Source: DASUPK01 sp963774305 (GTDB lineage: Bacteria; Actinomycetota; Thermoleophilia; Solirubrobacterales; 70-9). From it: a stretch of DNA of 64,000 nt. Made by a program: the position numbers and the translations under genes. The stretch lies in the NCBI GenBank assembly GCA_963774305.1, contig CAVZEM010000011.1, forward strand, positions 372,001 to 436,000, read 5' to 3'. Below the pieces are notes generated by a model. That model did no database searches, had not been told where the DNA came from, and saw only the letters and a program-made list of their open reading frames with translations. Below, in pieces: positions 15,038 to 23,143 of the stretch. Each line of letters opens with the position of its first letter. Position 1 is the stretch's first letter.

Positions 15038-16376
15038 CGCTTTCGGCTCTGTGAACGGAGATCTCCTCGTCGCCGATGTTTCCGTCGGCGATTGCCGACA
15101 GATCCAGCGCCTCGTCGGATGTGGGGTCGGGGAGGCGCCATTCGGCGGTCTCGCCCACCCCAGGCGTCTCGACGTGCGTGGCGGAAAGACCCTCGGAGAG
15201 CAGGACCTCGTCTGCGGCGGCCCTCAGGTCTCCTCCCAGCTCTCCGGTGGCAAGTCCCTTGAGGAGGCGCCGCAGGAGCTCCTCGAGCTCCGCGATCACG
15301 TCCAGCGGCGAGGCGCCCGCCACCGGCCGGTAGCGGCCCCCGCTCATCAGCTTTCTCTCGATCGCGAGGGCCCGCTCGACCGTCACCCGGCCCTGCTCGC
15401 GCTCGTGCGGCTCGCAGGCGAGCGCGGCGACGCGGGCCGACATCGTCGTCCTCGCGGCTCCACCGCCCTCCAGCAGCCCCCGCAGGGCGAGCAGATAGTC
15501 GCTCAGAGCCTCGATCAGCGAGCCGCGCTCCGCGCCCAGCTCGAATCGGGAGGCCGCCCAGTCCAGAGACGGCATCCGCGAGCCGCGCTCGTTCAGGGTT
15601 CGCCCAAAACTCTCCAGCTCGCCGACCTCGTTGCCCGTCAGCCTGTATCCGCCCTGTCGCGGGCGGCTTGCGCCGGTGCCGAAGCGCTCCCAGCCGCCCG
15701 TCCGCTTCGCCCAGCCGTGGGCTGCCAGCCCGACGGCGCCTGGCCTGAACAGCCTCATCGTGCGCAGGGCGCGTCGTAGGTCATCGGCGACCACCGCGGC
15801 CGGAGCGACCGCCGCCAGTCCACAGCTCAGGCAGGCCAGGAAGCCGGGCTTCCCGCGGCCGCCCGAGCGGGTCGCGTCCACAGCGTCGAGCGGCGCGTCC
15901 TCAACCAGGTCGGCGCGCACGATTCGTACCCCATCAAGCTCGATTTCGTCCTTCGGCATGTGGAAGCCGACCAGCGGGACGATCACCTCCCCGGCGGGCG
16001 TCGCTTCGTCGGAGTCGGATTGGATCGTCGCCAGCACCCCGTTGACGGCCCCCTGCAGCCGGTCGCCCGCGATGTCGAATTCGGTCTTCCCTTCCCATAG
16101 CCCGACCATGAAGCCGATCGCGGCCTCCTCGCCGGCGATCTCGCGCACCTCGACGAAAGCCTCGAGGCGCCGCAGCTCGGCCAGGTGCCGCTCGATGAAC
16201 TGCCCCGTCAACGGGGCGTAGGAGTACATGGGGAGCGGCCCGTCGTCCGTGGGCTCCAGGTCGAAGGGCATCTCCGCCCCGGTCGCCAGCAACTCCTCGA
16301 ATAGGTCTGCGGCCTCGACGGCGAGGCGCCTCAGCGCCTCCTCGAGTCTCTCGGTGGTGCTCTCAAGCGTCGTCAC
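14655..16376 (-). CDS. large uncharacterised protein
   Basis: A 573-residue protein I do not recognise. Residues 1-420 look like one folded, mostly helical region (opening ESTTERLEEALRRLAVEAADLFEELL, with GFMVGLWEGKTEFDIAG near 108 and ACLSCGLAAVAPAAVVADDLRRALRT around 185-210). The last 150 residues are acidic, low-complexity and variable, and include an in-frame copy of a 33-nt genomic repeat. No signal peptide or membrane helix is evident, and no catalytic motif could be named. GTG start. It is convergent with the ArsA pair. Function unknown. Confidence 0.7.
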   Translation of the reverse strand: MTTLESTTERLEEALRRLAVEAADLFEELLATGAEMPFDLEPTDDGPLPMYSYAPLTGQFIERHLAELRRLEAFVEVREIAGEEAAIGFMVGLWEGKTEFDIAGDRLQGAVNGVLATIQSDSDEATPAGEVIVPLVGFHMPKDEIELDGVRIVRADLVEDAPLDAVDATRSGGRGKPGFLACLSCGLAAVAPAAVVADDLRRALRTMRLFRPGAVGLAAHGWAKRTGGWERFGTGASRPRQGGYRLTGNEVGELESFGRTLNERGSRMPSLDWAASRFELGAERGSLIEALSDYLLALRGLLEGGGAARTTMSARVAALACEPHEREQGRVTVERALAIERKLMSGGRYRPVAGASPLDVIAELEELLRRLLKGLATGELGGDLRAAADEVLLSEGLSATHVETPGVGETAEWRLPDPTSDEALDLSAIADGNIGDEEISVHRAESDARARDSATRVDGPETNQMDDLSVRGGGEDRQPTTRIVVDDVELPEIMSADGDHRAPTRPDDNGGRADWFSAGDGEPEWPAFARPRRKDHVNREPSKDRVRYLFPVPDATDWSVGELRYERKRSQGR

Positions 16377-16502
16377 GCAAGTCGGATTCGCCCGCTGCTG
16401 CGGGCCTTCCTGCGCGTGACAGAGGAGTTGCAGGTCCTAACAGCGGCAATGAAGGAGGCGGCCTTGGTCGCTGGTCGCAGACGCGGCGGGCGAGTTCGTC
16501 GT

Positions 16503-16593
16503 TTGCAGCCTTTCAGGCGCTATGGCGCCCGGAAAGGCTGCAATCGAGGCATGTGGAGAGTTTGGGGGGCCATAGGCCCCCAAACCCTCCACA
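16503..16593. repeat. two tandem long hairpins in the hxlR downstream region
   Basis: Hairpin 1 (16503-16543) has a perfect 12-bp stem TTGCAGCCTTTC/GAAAGGCTGCAA with a nested GGCGC/GCGCC stem. Hairpin 2 (16552-16593) has a stem of about 19 bp (TGTGGAG...GGGGCC) with one mismatch and one bulge. Both have near-identical loop cores around CCATAGG/CTATGG. No T-tract follows on either strand. The remainder of the 307-base gap 16377-16683 shows no gene I can support. Confidence 0.7.
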
Positions 16594-16676
16594 ACTCCAT
16601 CTGGTGAGCCGCTGGGCACGCCCAATAGCCGCAGCTGCCGGCCCTCCCCCCTTCACTGCCGCTGTTGACTTTGGGT

Positions 16677-16693
16677 GTCGGTCCTAGACCGAC
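16677..16693. terminator. palindrome at the hxlR stop codon
   Basis: GTCGGTC-CTA-GACCGAC is a perfect 7-bp inverted repeat spanning the TAG stop of hxlR. It could act as a terminator or mRNA 3'-end hairpin. No T-run follows, so the call is weak. Confidence 0.35.
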
Positions 16694-17022
16694 GTGCCGA
16701 CGGGCTCGCGCTCGTCCTCAGGCAGCCAGCGGCGGCCGTAGCTGCGCATGTCCTCGATCAGCGGCACCAGGGCCTGGCCCTTGGCGGTGAGCTGATAGGT
16801 CACGCGCGGCGGCACCTCCGGGAAGGTGCGGCGCTCGACGATGCCCTGCTCCTCGAGAGCCCTCAGGCGCAGCGAGAGGGTCCTGGGGCTGATTCCCTCC
16901 AGGGAGCGCTCCAGCTCACAGAACCGAAGAGAGGAGTCCGCGAGGTCGCGGATGATGAGAAGAGTCCACTTGCCGGAGATGACCTCGGCCGTCCGGCAGA
17001 CGGGACATTCGCGGTCGAGCAC
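16684..17022 (-). CDS. HxlR-family winged-helix regulator
   Basis: A 112-residue MarR-like regulator of the HxlR/DUF24 family. It shows CPVCRTAEVISGKWTLLIIRDL at the start, the recognition-helix region FCELERSLEGISPRTLSLRLRALEEQGIV and the wing RVTYQLTAKGQAL. Cys-6 in the family position is conserved and is often a redox or electrophile sensor; a second Cys follows three residues later. It has a GTG start six nt after a TATCCT -10 box. It lies downstream of the pilus genes on the same strand; its targets are unknown. Confidence 0.88.
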   Translation of the reverse strand: MLDRECPVCRTAEVISGKWTLLIIRDLADSSLRFCELERSLEGISPRTLSLRLRALEEQGIVERRTFPEVPPRVTYQLTAKGQALVPLIEDMRSYGRRWLPEDEREPVGTSV

Positions 17023-17045
17023 CAGCCCAGGATAGCGTCAAAGCT

Positions 17046-17819
17046 TTACTTTGTGAAGCGCCTGATCCGGACGACCTGCAGGTGGTAGGTCTTCCCGTCC
17101 GGACCGTAGATCACGTCGGCGCCCTTGCCCGGATCGAGCCCGAGGAGCTGGCAGTCGTCCGCCGAGGGGAAGCAGGTTCCCTGCCCGCCCACGCTCGTCA
17201 CATCGCGCGAGACCAGGAAGATCGCCTGGGTGCCGCCCGAGGTCGTCCCGAGGTAGACGAGCACCGGCTTGTCCTGCGACGGCAGGAAGGTGAACTGGGG
17301 AATCCTGTTGGCGGGGCTCAGCGTTCCACCGGCCTCGCCGACCAGCACGTCGGTCTCGTAGATGTAGGTCTGCGTCTTCACCTTGTTGCCGCCGGATCCG
17401 CCGCCTCCCTGCTTGCCTCCGGAGCCGCCGTTGGACCCCGTGCTGGTCCCCGGGATGCCGGTGCTGCCGCCGCCGCCGCTCACCGTGGCGGAGCTGTCGA
17501 GGCTGTTCGCCGCGGCGGTCGGCGCCGCAAACTGCTGGGCGAACGGGTTCTTGCTCGAGAGGTCATTGAGCCGCTGCTTGAAGTTGCGGACTCCAGGGTC
17601 GTATGCGAGCACGGCGGACTGGGCTTCGGGCGCCGAGGTGGCGGAGCTCTGGGCTCCCGGCCCAATCGACACGGAGTCGTTCCCCGATCCTGAGCCCGAG
17701 AGGATCACCGGCACCGCGACGATCGCGACGACGAGCATGATCACGACCAGCAGGAGGTTGCGGCTGCGCAGGTCGTAGACGACGTCGCCGAAGAACTTCC
17801 GAATCTTCCAGGCATTCAT
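17046..17819 (-). CDS. membrane-anchored protein in the PilP position of the pilus operon
   Basis: A 257-residue protein with one N-terminal transmembrane helix (LLLVVIMLVVAIVAVPVIL, about 22-40), a Gly/Ser-rich flexible linker (about 115-145) and a C-terminal extracytoplasmic domain that ends with KTYHLQVVRIRRF. It overlaps pilO by 4 nt (ATGA). Gene order pilM-pilN-pilO-X matches pilMNOP, so it is the positional counterpart of PilP, but sequence similarity to the lipoprotein PilP is not evident and there is no lipobox. Inferred to join the inner-membrane alignment complex. Confidence 0.7.
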   Translation of the reverse strand: MNAWKIRKFFGDVVYDLRSRNLLLVVIMLVVAIVAVPVILSGSGSGNDSVSIGPGAQSSATSAPEAQSAVLAYDPGVRNFKQRLNDLSSKNPFAQQFAAPTAAANSLDSSATVSGGGGSTGIPGTSTGSNGGSGGKQGGGGSGGNKVKTQTYIYETDVLVGEAGGTLSPANRIPQFTFLPSQDKPVLVYLGTTSGGTQAIFLVSRDVTSVGGQGTCFPSADDCQLLGLDPGKGADVIYGPDGKTYHLQVVRIRRFTK

Positions 17820-18736
17820 TGGGCCACCGCCGCGCTCGCGGGCTGGGCGTCGGGCTGCGTCGGGCTGGTCGGCGCCGGGCCGCTGGGCGACGCGCCTGCC
17901 GTCAGGCCCTCCGTGGCGGGAGCCACGTAGCTGGTCACCGCGAAGTCCGCGTCGAGGGTCGGGTTGGCTCCAGGCTGATTGATGTTGAAGGCGAACCCAT
18001 CGACGGTCAGGAGGCGCCCGTCTGCGGAGACCTGGCCGGTCCCGTGCGATGTGACCAGGCCGTCGATCCCGCCGATGAAGTTGGCCATGTCGAAGAAGCC
18101 TCCGCGGAGGGTCAGGCCGTAGGGCAGCGTGGGCAGACCGCCCGGGCCGACGACGGCGCCGATCGGGAGGCTGGCGGCGTTGCTCTCGGTGGCCGGGACC
18201 AGGGTCGCAGTGCTCGAGGCGGCCGTGCTCGGGGCGGTCGACGAGCCGGTCGTGCCGGTGGCTGGGGCCGGCGTGGCCGTCGAGCCCGTGGCGGAAGGCG
18301 CCGGGGTCGTTGATCCGGTGGACCCGCTCGAACTCGTCGAGCCCGTGGTGGATGGAGCGGTGGTGGCCGGAGCCGTCGAGCCGCTGCTGGTTCCCGTCCC
18401 GTTCGCCTCCGCGTTCAGCTTGATCGCGCGGAAATCGGCGTTGGAATGACTGGCGATGGAGCTGAGCTCGACGAGCATCGAGGCCGTGTCCGCCTGTTCG
18501 GGAACCGCCTTGCCCAGCACGACCAGCCGCCCGTAGTACCGGGGGAACTCAGCCCTGGCCTGCTCAGCGAAGGTGGCCACCTGCTGCTCCTGGGAGATCG
18601 AGGAGTGCAGGCTGTCGATCTGGTCGTTCAGCTTCGAGGCCTGATCGCGCTTCGGCGCGAGGATCAGCAGATAGAACCCCACAGCGAGGGCGGCGACGAG
18701 GAAGCCGACGAGGATTGTGCGATCGCTCGCCTTCAT
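17816..18736 (-). CDS. pilO: PilO-like type IV pilus inner-membrane protein
   Basis: A 306-residue single-pass membrane protein. Residues 8-26 form the membrane helix, followed by a coiled coil (RDQASKLNDQIDSLHSSISQEQQ) as in PilO. A Ser/Thr/Pro-rich linker of about 90 residues (TGSTSSSGSTGSTTPAP...) splits the periplasmic region, much longer than in proteobacterial PilO. The C-terminal ferredoxin-like part contains LRGGFFDMANFIGGIDGL, a typical PilO motif. ATG chosen at 18736 with upstream GGGAGGTGG Shine-Dalgarno. Partner of PilN and PilM. Confidence 0.85.
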   Translation of the reverse strand: MKASDRTILVGFLVAALAVGFYLLILAPKRDQASKLNDQIDSLHSSISQEQQVATFAEQARAEFPRYYGRLVVLGKAVPEQADTASMLVELSSIASHSNADFRAIKLNAEANGTGTSSGSTAPATTAPSTTGSTSSSGSTGSTTPAPSATGSTATPAPATGTTGSSTAPSTAASSTATLVPATESNAASLPIGAVVGPGGLPTLPYGLTLRGGFFDMANFIGGIDGLVTSHGTGQVSADGRLLTVDGFAFNINQPGANPTLDADFAVTSYVAPATEGLTAGASPSGPAPTSPTQPDAQPASAAVAQ

Positions 18737-18737
18737 C

Positions 18738-19517
18738 TCAGCCACCTCCCGTCGAAGCCGAGGTTGACTGCGCGGCGAGTTCGGGTGAAGTTCCGGGAGC
18801 CACGGCCGAGGGGACCGCCGGCGAAGCGGACGCTGTGCTCGGCGTCGGCACGGCGTCGAAGGCCACGACGATCTCGAACTTGGTGATGAAGTCCCTCGTC
18901 CGGCAATCCTGATTCGCGGTCGCTCCCGCGCCCGAGGTGACCGCCGCTCCGCTGGCGGGATCGTCGGTAGGACGCTCCGAGGACTGCACGCCCACCCGGG
19001 TGACGCCGTCGATGTCCTGAACGTCGCTGACGAGACCGGCCACCGCGTCCTGGCTGGGGGCGCAGCCGACCAGCTCGAGCGCCGGCCCCGGGACGCCATC
19101 GCGGAGCGAGATCTGAGGAGCGTTCTCGAGCGTGACCGACGGGTTGACCGTTCCGGAGAGCTGGACCAGCCAGACGTCGGAGGGAATCACGCGAGCGAGC
19201 TCGTTCAGCACCCGCTGCCAGTCGAAACGGCTCGTCGCCAGGCTGCTCACGGTGGCCTGACGCTCCTCCTGGATCGTCCGGAAGGTGGTGAACGCCTGCA
19301 GGCTCTGAGCCTTGGCGGCCGCCTCCTGCTGCTGCTGCTCGAGCTGGGCGACCTCGTGCTTGCGATCCGAGACCTGCTTGCTGGTGAAGGTCATCGCGAC
19401 CACACCGAGCAGGGCCAGGGCCAGCGCGCCGATCAGGATGTACGGGAGCGCTCCGGTCCGCATGGAGTCGCGGTCGCCTCGGCGCTCGTCGGTTGGGATC
19501 AGGTTGACGGGGCGCAT
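18738..19517 (-). CDS. pilN: PilN-like type IV pilus assembly protein
   Basis: A 259-residue bitopic protein. The first residues MRPVNLIPTDERR match the short cytoplasmic PilN tail (consensus INLLPxR) that binds PilM. A membrane helix spans about 25-45, followed by a coiled coil rich in Gln (VAQLEQQQQEAAAKAQ) and a ferredoxin-like domain (PSDVWLVQLSGTV, then LELVGCAPSQDAVAGLVSDVQ). The C-terminal 50 residues are Ser/Pro/Ala-rich. It begins 5 nt after pilM ends. Confidence 0.88.
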   Translation of the reverse strand: MRPVNLIPTDERRGDRDSMRTGALPYILIGALALALLGVVAMTFTSKQVSDRKHEVAQLEQQQQEAAAKAQSLQAFTTFRTIQEERQATVSSLATSRFDWQRVLNELARVIPSDVWLVQLSGTVNPSVTLENAPQISLRDGVPGPALELVGCAPSQDAVAGLVSDVQDIDGVTRVGVQSSERPTDDPASGAAVTSGAGATANQDCRTRDFITKFEIVVAFDAVPTPSTASASPAVPSAVAPGTSPELAAQSTSASTGGG

Positions 19518-19521
19518 TAGG

Positions 19522-20580
19522 TCAGTCCTCCCGGGCGAGCCCGTAGGAGACGGTCAGGCGGGCCGCGTCCTCCTCGTCGAGGTGCGAGAGAGCGGCCGGT
19601 GTCTCCACCGACAGCCCGAGTCCGAGCCCGGACTGGATCCGCTCGGGGAGGCCGGGAATCGTGCTGCCCTCCCCACAGATCACGACTCTGTCAACCGGCG
19701 CGACGCCCTCCTGGGCACCGTAGAAGTCGAGCGTCAAACGGACCTCGTCGACCAGCTTGGTGGTGCCCTCTTCGAGAACCTCGCGGGCGGCGGTGACGTC
19801 GGATTCCTCCTCGGCGAAGAACTCGAGGGACTCCTCGAGACCCACCTCCATCAGCGACTCGCGCGCGTCCTCGGTCGAGATCTCCTCACGCTGCGCCAGA
19901 CGCTCCGCGATGCTCTCCACGCCGAACGGCGCGACGCGGGTGAAGATGCATTCGCCGGCTCGGGCGACGGCGAGGTTCGTGACGTCTCCCAGGTGGCAGT
20001 AAAGGGTGGTGACCGGCGGCATTCCCTCATCCGCGGCGGCCGCCGGCTGTCCGCCGTCGAGCGCCCGGATCATGCCGAAGGCGGCGAGGTCGATCCCGGC
20101 AGGCTGCAGGCCTGCGTCGCGAAGCGTCTGCAGGACGGTCGTGACCATGTCCCGCCGCGCGGCGACCGCCAGCACGTCCATCTGCTTCTGGCCCTCGTCG
20201 CCCTCACGCCGTGCGATCACCCGGTGGTCGAGCACCGCCTGATCCAGCGGCATCGGGAGCTGCTCCTGCGCGCGGAAGCGAACGGCCGAGTCCACCTCGT
20301 CCGGATCCTCGATCAGGGGAAGTTCGATGGTCCGGACGACGACGCGCTGATTGGCGATCCCGACGCGGACCCTCCTGCCGAGCTTGTACTCGGCGAACAT
20401 CGTTTCGAGGGCCTGCGCAAGCGCCGCGGTGTCCCTGATCTCGCCCTCGGTGACGATGCCGGGATCGAGCGGCGCGATCGCGGTCTTGCCCACGGCACGA
20501 CCGTCGCCGTTGATCTCGGTGGCGGCGATGCTGCCGGTCTCGATGTCGAGGCCGACGAGGGATGTGGTCTTTTTCTTCAT
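19522..20580 (-). CDS. pilM: PilM, cytoplasmic actin-like pilus assembly ATPase
   Basis: A 352-residue actin-fold protein. Conserved blocks are LVGLDIETGSIAATEI (phosphate 1), LYCHLGDVTNLAVARAGECIFTRVAPFG (phosphate 2) and VVICGEGSTIPGLPERIQSGLG (adenosine motif). PilM binds the cytoplasmic tail of PilN and links the alignment complex to the motor. The start could be this ATG or one three codons upstream (20589). Neither has a clear Shine-Dalgarno, and a 7-bp hairpin lies just upstream. First gene of the pilMNO unit, with a motif shared with the pilV upstream region. Confidence 0.9.
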   Translation of the reverse strand: MKKKTTSLVGLDIETGSIAATEINGDGRAVGKTAIAPLDPGIVTEGEIRDTAALAQALETMFAEYKLGRRVRVGIANQRVVVRTIELPLIEDPDEVDSAVRFRAQEQLPMPLDQAVLDHRVIARREGDEGQKQMDVLAVAARRDMVTTVLQTLRDAGLQPAGIDLAAFGMIRALDGGQPAAAADEGMPPVTTLYCHLGDVTNLAVARAGECIFTRVAPFGVESIAERLAQREEISTEDARESLMEVGLEESLEFFAEEESDVTAAREVLEEGTTKLVDEVRLTLDFYGAQEGVAPVDRVVICGEGSTIPGLPERIQSGLGLGLSVETPAALSHLDEEDAARLTVSYGLARED

Positions 20581-20593
20581 GGTGAGCATCGGA

Positions 20594-20611
20594 ATGACGC
20601 TGCTGCGTCAT
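20594..20611 (-). promoter_or_regulatory. hairpin immediately upstream of pilM
   Basis: ATGACGC-TGCT-GCGTCAT is a perfect 7-bp stem with a 4-nt loop in the pilM leader, 13 nt before the start. It occupies the position expected for a ribosome binding site and may limit translation. Inferred. Confidence 0.4.
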
Positions 20612-20617
20612 CTCTTC

Positions 20618-20652
20618 CATCGGCTTGAGCGAGGCGCTGCGCCATACCCAGG
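20618..20652 (-). promoter_or_regulatory. two-part motif before pilM (copy 1)
   Basis: On the minus strand: CCTGGGTATGGC, 16 nt, GCCGATG. The same two blocks at the same spacing stand before the pilV-like gene (25323-25357). The GCCGAT block resembles the sigma28/WhiG -10 (GCCGATAA), but no TAAA -35 is present. Candidate promoter or regulator site. Confidence 0.5.
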
Positions 20653-20685
20653 ATTGATGAAACCGGCGCCTGGCCAGGCAGCCGC

Positions 20686-21441
20686 TCAGGTGAAGGTCGC
20701 CAGATACCAGTCGATGATCTGCTGGCCGGCGAGCAGGGCGACCACGCCGCCCAGCGCCAGGAAGGGCCCGAAGGGCACCTGGAGCTTGCGCGCCGCGGAG
20801 CCCCGGGCGGCCATGATGCCGATCCCGACCGCCGCACCGGTCAGCACTGCGATGAGCAGCGCGGGCGCCATGGAGGTGCCCAGGTAGATGCCCATCACCG
20901 CCGCCAGCTTCACGTCGCCCATCCCCATGCCGCGCGGATAGGCCAGCCCGATGGCCAGCAGCAATCCACCGGCCCCGAGGGCGGCGATGGCGCGCTCGGG
21001 CAGGCCGGATGGATCGGTCAGAGCCGCGAGGGCGATGCCCGCCACGGCGCCGACGAGCAGAATCGAGTTCGGGATGATGCGCCGCTCGAGGTCCGTGAGG
21101 GTGATCGCGGCGAGCATCGCCACGAACACCAGGCCCATCGCGAGCTTCGCCGGATCGTCGTGCAGGACGACGGCCGTCGCCGCGAACGCCGCCCCGACGG
21201 CCAGCTCGACGAGCGGGTAGCGCAGGGGGATCCGCGAGCCACAGCTCCGGCAGCGGCCCCGCAGGACCAGCCACGAGAGCACCGGGATGTTGTCGTATGC
21301 GGCGATCTGGACCCCGCAGGAGTCGCAGACCGAGCGGGGCCCGACGATCGAGCCGCCGCGCGGCAGCCGGTGGGCGACAACGCCGACGAAGCTGCCGGTC
21401 ACCATGCCGCCGACGAAGGCCACTGAGGCGATCGGGAACAT
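20686..21441 (-). CDS. pilD: type IV prepilin peptidase/N-methyltransferase
   Basis: A 251-residue polytopic membrane protein. It has the N-terminal GSFVGVVAHRLPRG motif, the zinc-binding cytoplasmic loop with two CXXC pairs (CDSCG and CRSCG) and both catalytic aspartates in TDLERRIIPN and GMGDVKLAA. It cleaves the leader of prepilins after glycine and methylates the new N-terminus. Its substrates here are PilA and the three minor prepilins encoded just upstream, and perhaps the TadE-like protein near 45.5 kb. About seven membrane segments. Confidence 0.95.
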   Translation of the reverse strand: MFPIASVAFVGGMVTGSFVGVVAHRLPRGGSIVGPRSVCDSCGVQIAAYDNIPVLSWLVLRGRCRSCGSRIPLRYPLVELAVGAAFAATAVVLHDDPAKLAMGLVFVAMLAAITLTDLERRIIPNSILLVGAVAGIALAALTDPSGLPERAIAALGAGGLLLAIGLAYPRGMGMGDVKLAAVMGIYLGTSMAPALLIAVLTGAAVGIGIMAARGSAARKLQVPFGPFLALGGVVALLAGQQIIDWYLATFT

Positions 21442-21451
21442 GGGTCTCTAG

Positions 21452-21490
21452 TCGGGCGAATCGCCGCTGCGCTTTAGCGCGGCGACCCGA
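21452..21490. repeat. hairpin between the pilX-like gene and pilD
   Basis: Outer arms TCGGG/CCCGA (21452-21456, 21486-21490) enclose CGCC-gct-GCGC-TTTA-GCGC-GGCG. It fills the whole gap between two pilus genes on the minus strand. No T-tract follows, so it may be a processing or stability hairpin rather than a terminator. Confidence 0.45.
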
Positions 21491-23143
21491 TCACCCGAGC
21501 GTCTCCCGCTGCACGTGCCAGGCCGACTGCACCGGATCGAAGAAGTGCGGCGGCTCCTGGTAGCGGAGACGGTCGTCGTAGTTGTAGTCCTTGATGTACC
21601 CGGTTCCGCCCGTCGTCCCGACAGCGCCGCGGAACTTCTGTGCGATCGCCCCGTTGACCTGCAGGGTGCCGAGGCTGGAGCCGCAGTCGTAGTGATCGAC
21701 GATGAAGGAGTGACCGATGGCGAGCAACGCCGCGTCGATCTGGATGTTCGAGCTCGATCCGGTGCCGTTGACCCCGTTGTTGCACTGGCCCTTCCCTGTC
21801 TCGGAGGTCATCGTTCCGCTCGAGCAACCGGTGTTGTTCGAGGGACAGACGGGGTGCTTGACCCGGATGAAGTTGTTGGCGACCAGCCCGAGGAGATCCG
21901 CTGAGCTGCTCGACCGCACGATGTCGTCGTCGATGATCACGTCGTTCTCGGCGGCGATCGTGAGCTGCCCGGAATAGCTCCCGCTGCTGTGGACGATGGC
22001 ATTGCCGCATCCCGAGGCGCTGGGATAGGTGGTCGTGAACGGTGAGTACGCCGAGGAGCATCCGGCTCCGTTCTGGACGTAGACCACACCGTCGCTGGGG
22101 ACCGCGACGGGCCCGATCACCTGACCCGTGTTGGTGGTCACGGTCATGTTGCCGCTGCTCAGGGTGATCCTGGTCTGACCCGTGTAGGTGTAACCGGGGC
22201 CGGCGATGTTCCGGAGCTCGCCGTTCGTCGTCGGCGGAGTGAGCACCGGAGCGTTGGTGGCGAACGGCCCGACGAAGTTCGGGGTGCCGCTGCAGTTGTT
22301 GCCGGGGTCCCAGCCTCTGGGTGGCGCGCTCACCTCGGTGATGTCCGCCGAGTTGCGGCCGAAGCTGGGTGAGCCGCAGAGGGCCAGGTCGTCATTCGTG
22401 TGCAGGGGGCCGTCGATGTGATCGCCGCCGACGAAGACGATCTGATCGCAGAACTGGTTGCTGGTCCCCGGAATCGGTGAGTTCTCGCGGCCGTCGCGGC
22501 GGAACTTGGTGCACTGGCTGTACGCCCCGGTGAGTGCCGCCGACGGGTTGGCGAACCCATAGGTCACCGGATCCGAGGTTTCGAGCTGCGTGAAGTAGAC
22601 GTAGTCGAGGAAGGTCGCCTGCTTGTAGGTCGCGACAATCGATTGCTTGTCCGTCGAGGCCGCTCCCGGGGTCCCCGAGTAGCCCGTCGCCCGGATCCGG
22701 AAGGTCCCGATGTTGGGCCCGGTGGACTCCAGCATCGAGGTGGTCGGGTTGCTGGAGTTGCAGCTCGACTGGCCGGTTGCCGGAATCAGCTCGATCGCGT
22801 ACTGGGGTCCGCTCGGGTCGCTGGCATCGACCGGCCGGTAGCGAGAGATCGACCCCTGCTGGTTCACCGCGTTGGGATTCGGAACGCTGGTGCACTTGGT
22901 CCAGTAGCCGCTGTCGTTGTTCAGGTGGTAGGTGTAGTCGGCGATCCCAGCCTGGGCCGCCTGGTAGGCGCGCTTTTGGGCGATGTCCCGCCGGAGCAGC
23001 TGCTGGTCGTCGTTGGTGGCCGCGATCGCCACCCCGACCAGGGCGCTGACCAGAGCGATCGAACCGACCACGGCGACCATCGTGAAGCCGCCCTCGTCGC
23101 GAGAGAGCCGAGCCAGCCTGGATCGGAGTCGGCTCAGACGCAT
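21491..23143 (-). CDS. PilX-like minor prepilin with large C-terminal domain
   Basis: A 550-residue protein. Its N-terminus has a prepilin leader with glycine before the hydrophobic helix (DEGG / FTMVAVVGSIALVSAL, cleavage near residue 19). Position +5 is Ala rather than Glu, as in PilX/GspK-type tip pilins. The motif YQAAQAGIADYTYHL is typical of PilX. The 450-residue remainder is rich in Gly, Ser, Thr and Asn with several cysteines (for example CSSGTMTSETGKGQCNN), and may be an exposed adhesin-like head. Start overlaps the preceding gene by 10 nt. Confidence 0.82.
   Translation of the reverse strand: MRLSRLRSRLARLSRDEGGFTMVAVVGSIALVSALVGVAIAATNDDQQLLRRDIAQKRAYQAAQAGIADYTYHLNNDSGYWTKCTSVPNPNAVNQQGSISRYRPVDASDPSGPQYAIELIPATGQSSCNSSNPTTSMLESTGPNIGTFRIRATGYSGTPGAASTDKQSIVATYKQATFLDYVYFTQLETSDPVTYGFANPSAALTGAYSQCTKFRRDGRENSPIPGTSNQFCDQIVFVGGDHIDGPLHTNDDLALCGSPSFGRNSADITEVSAPPRGWDPGNNCSGTPNFVGPFATNAPVLTPPTTNGELRNIAGPGYTYTGQTRITLSSGNMTVTTNTGQVIGPVAVPSDGVVYVQNGAGCSSAYSPFTTTYPSASGCGNAIVHSSGSYSGQLTIAAENDVIIDDDIVRSSSSADLLGLVANNFIRVKHPVCPSNNTGCSSGTMTSETGKGQCNNGVNGTGSSSNIQIDAALLAIGHSFIVDHYDCGSSLGTLQVNGAIAQKFRGAVGTTGGTGYIKDYNYDDRLRYQEPPHFFDPVQSAWHVQRETLG

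Noticed and set aside
16416..16607. Possible small gene across the tandem hairpins
   Set aside because: The 63-codon frame covers both hairpin arms, has an Arg/Gly-biased content and no ribosome site or promoter; the hairpins explain the sequence better.
20618..20652. GGGTAT as a SigB/SigF-type -10 before pilM and pilV
   Set aside because: The required GTTT -35 is absent at 13-16 nt in both copies (the only GTTT before pilM is 10 nt away). Kept as an unassigned two-part motif.
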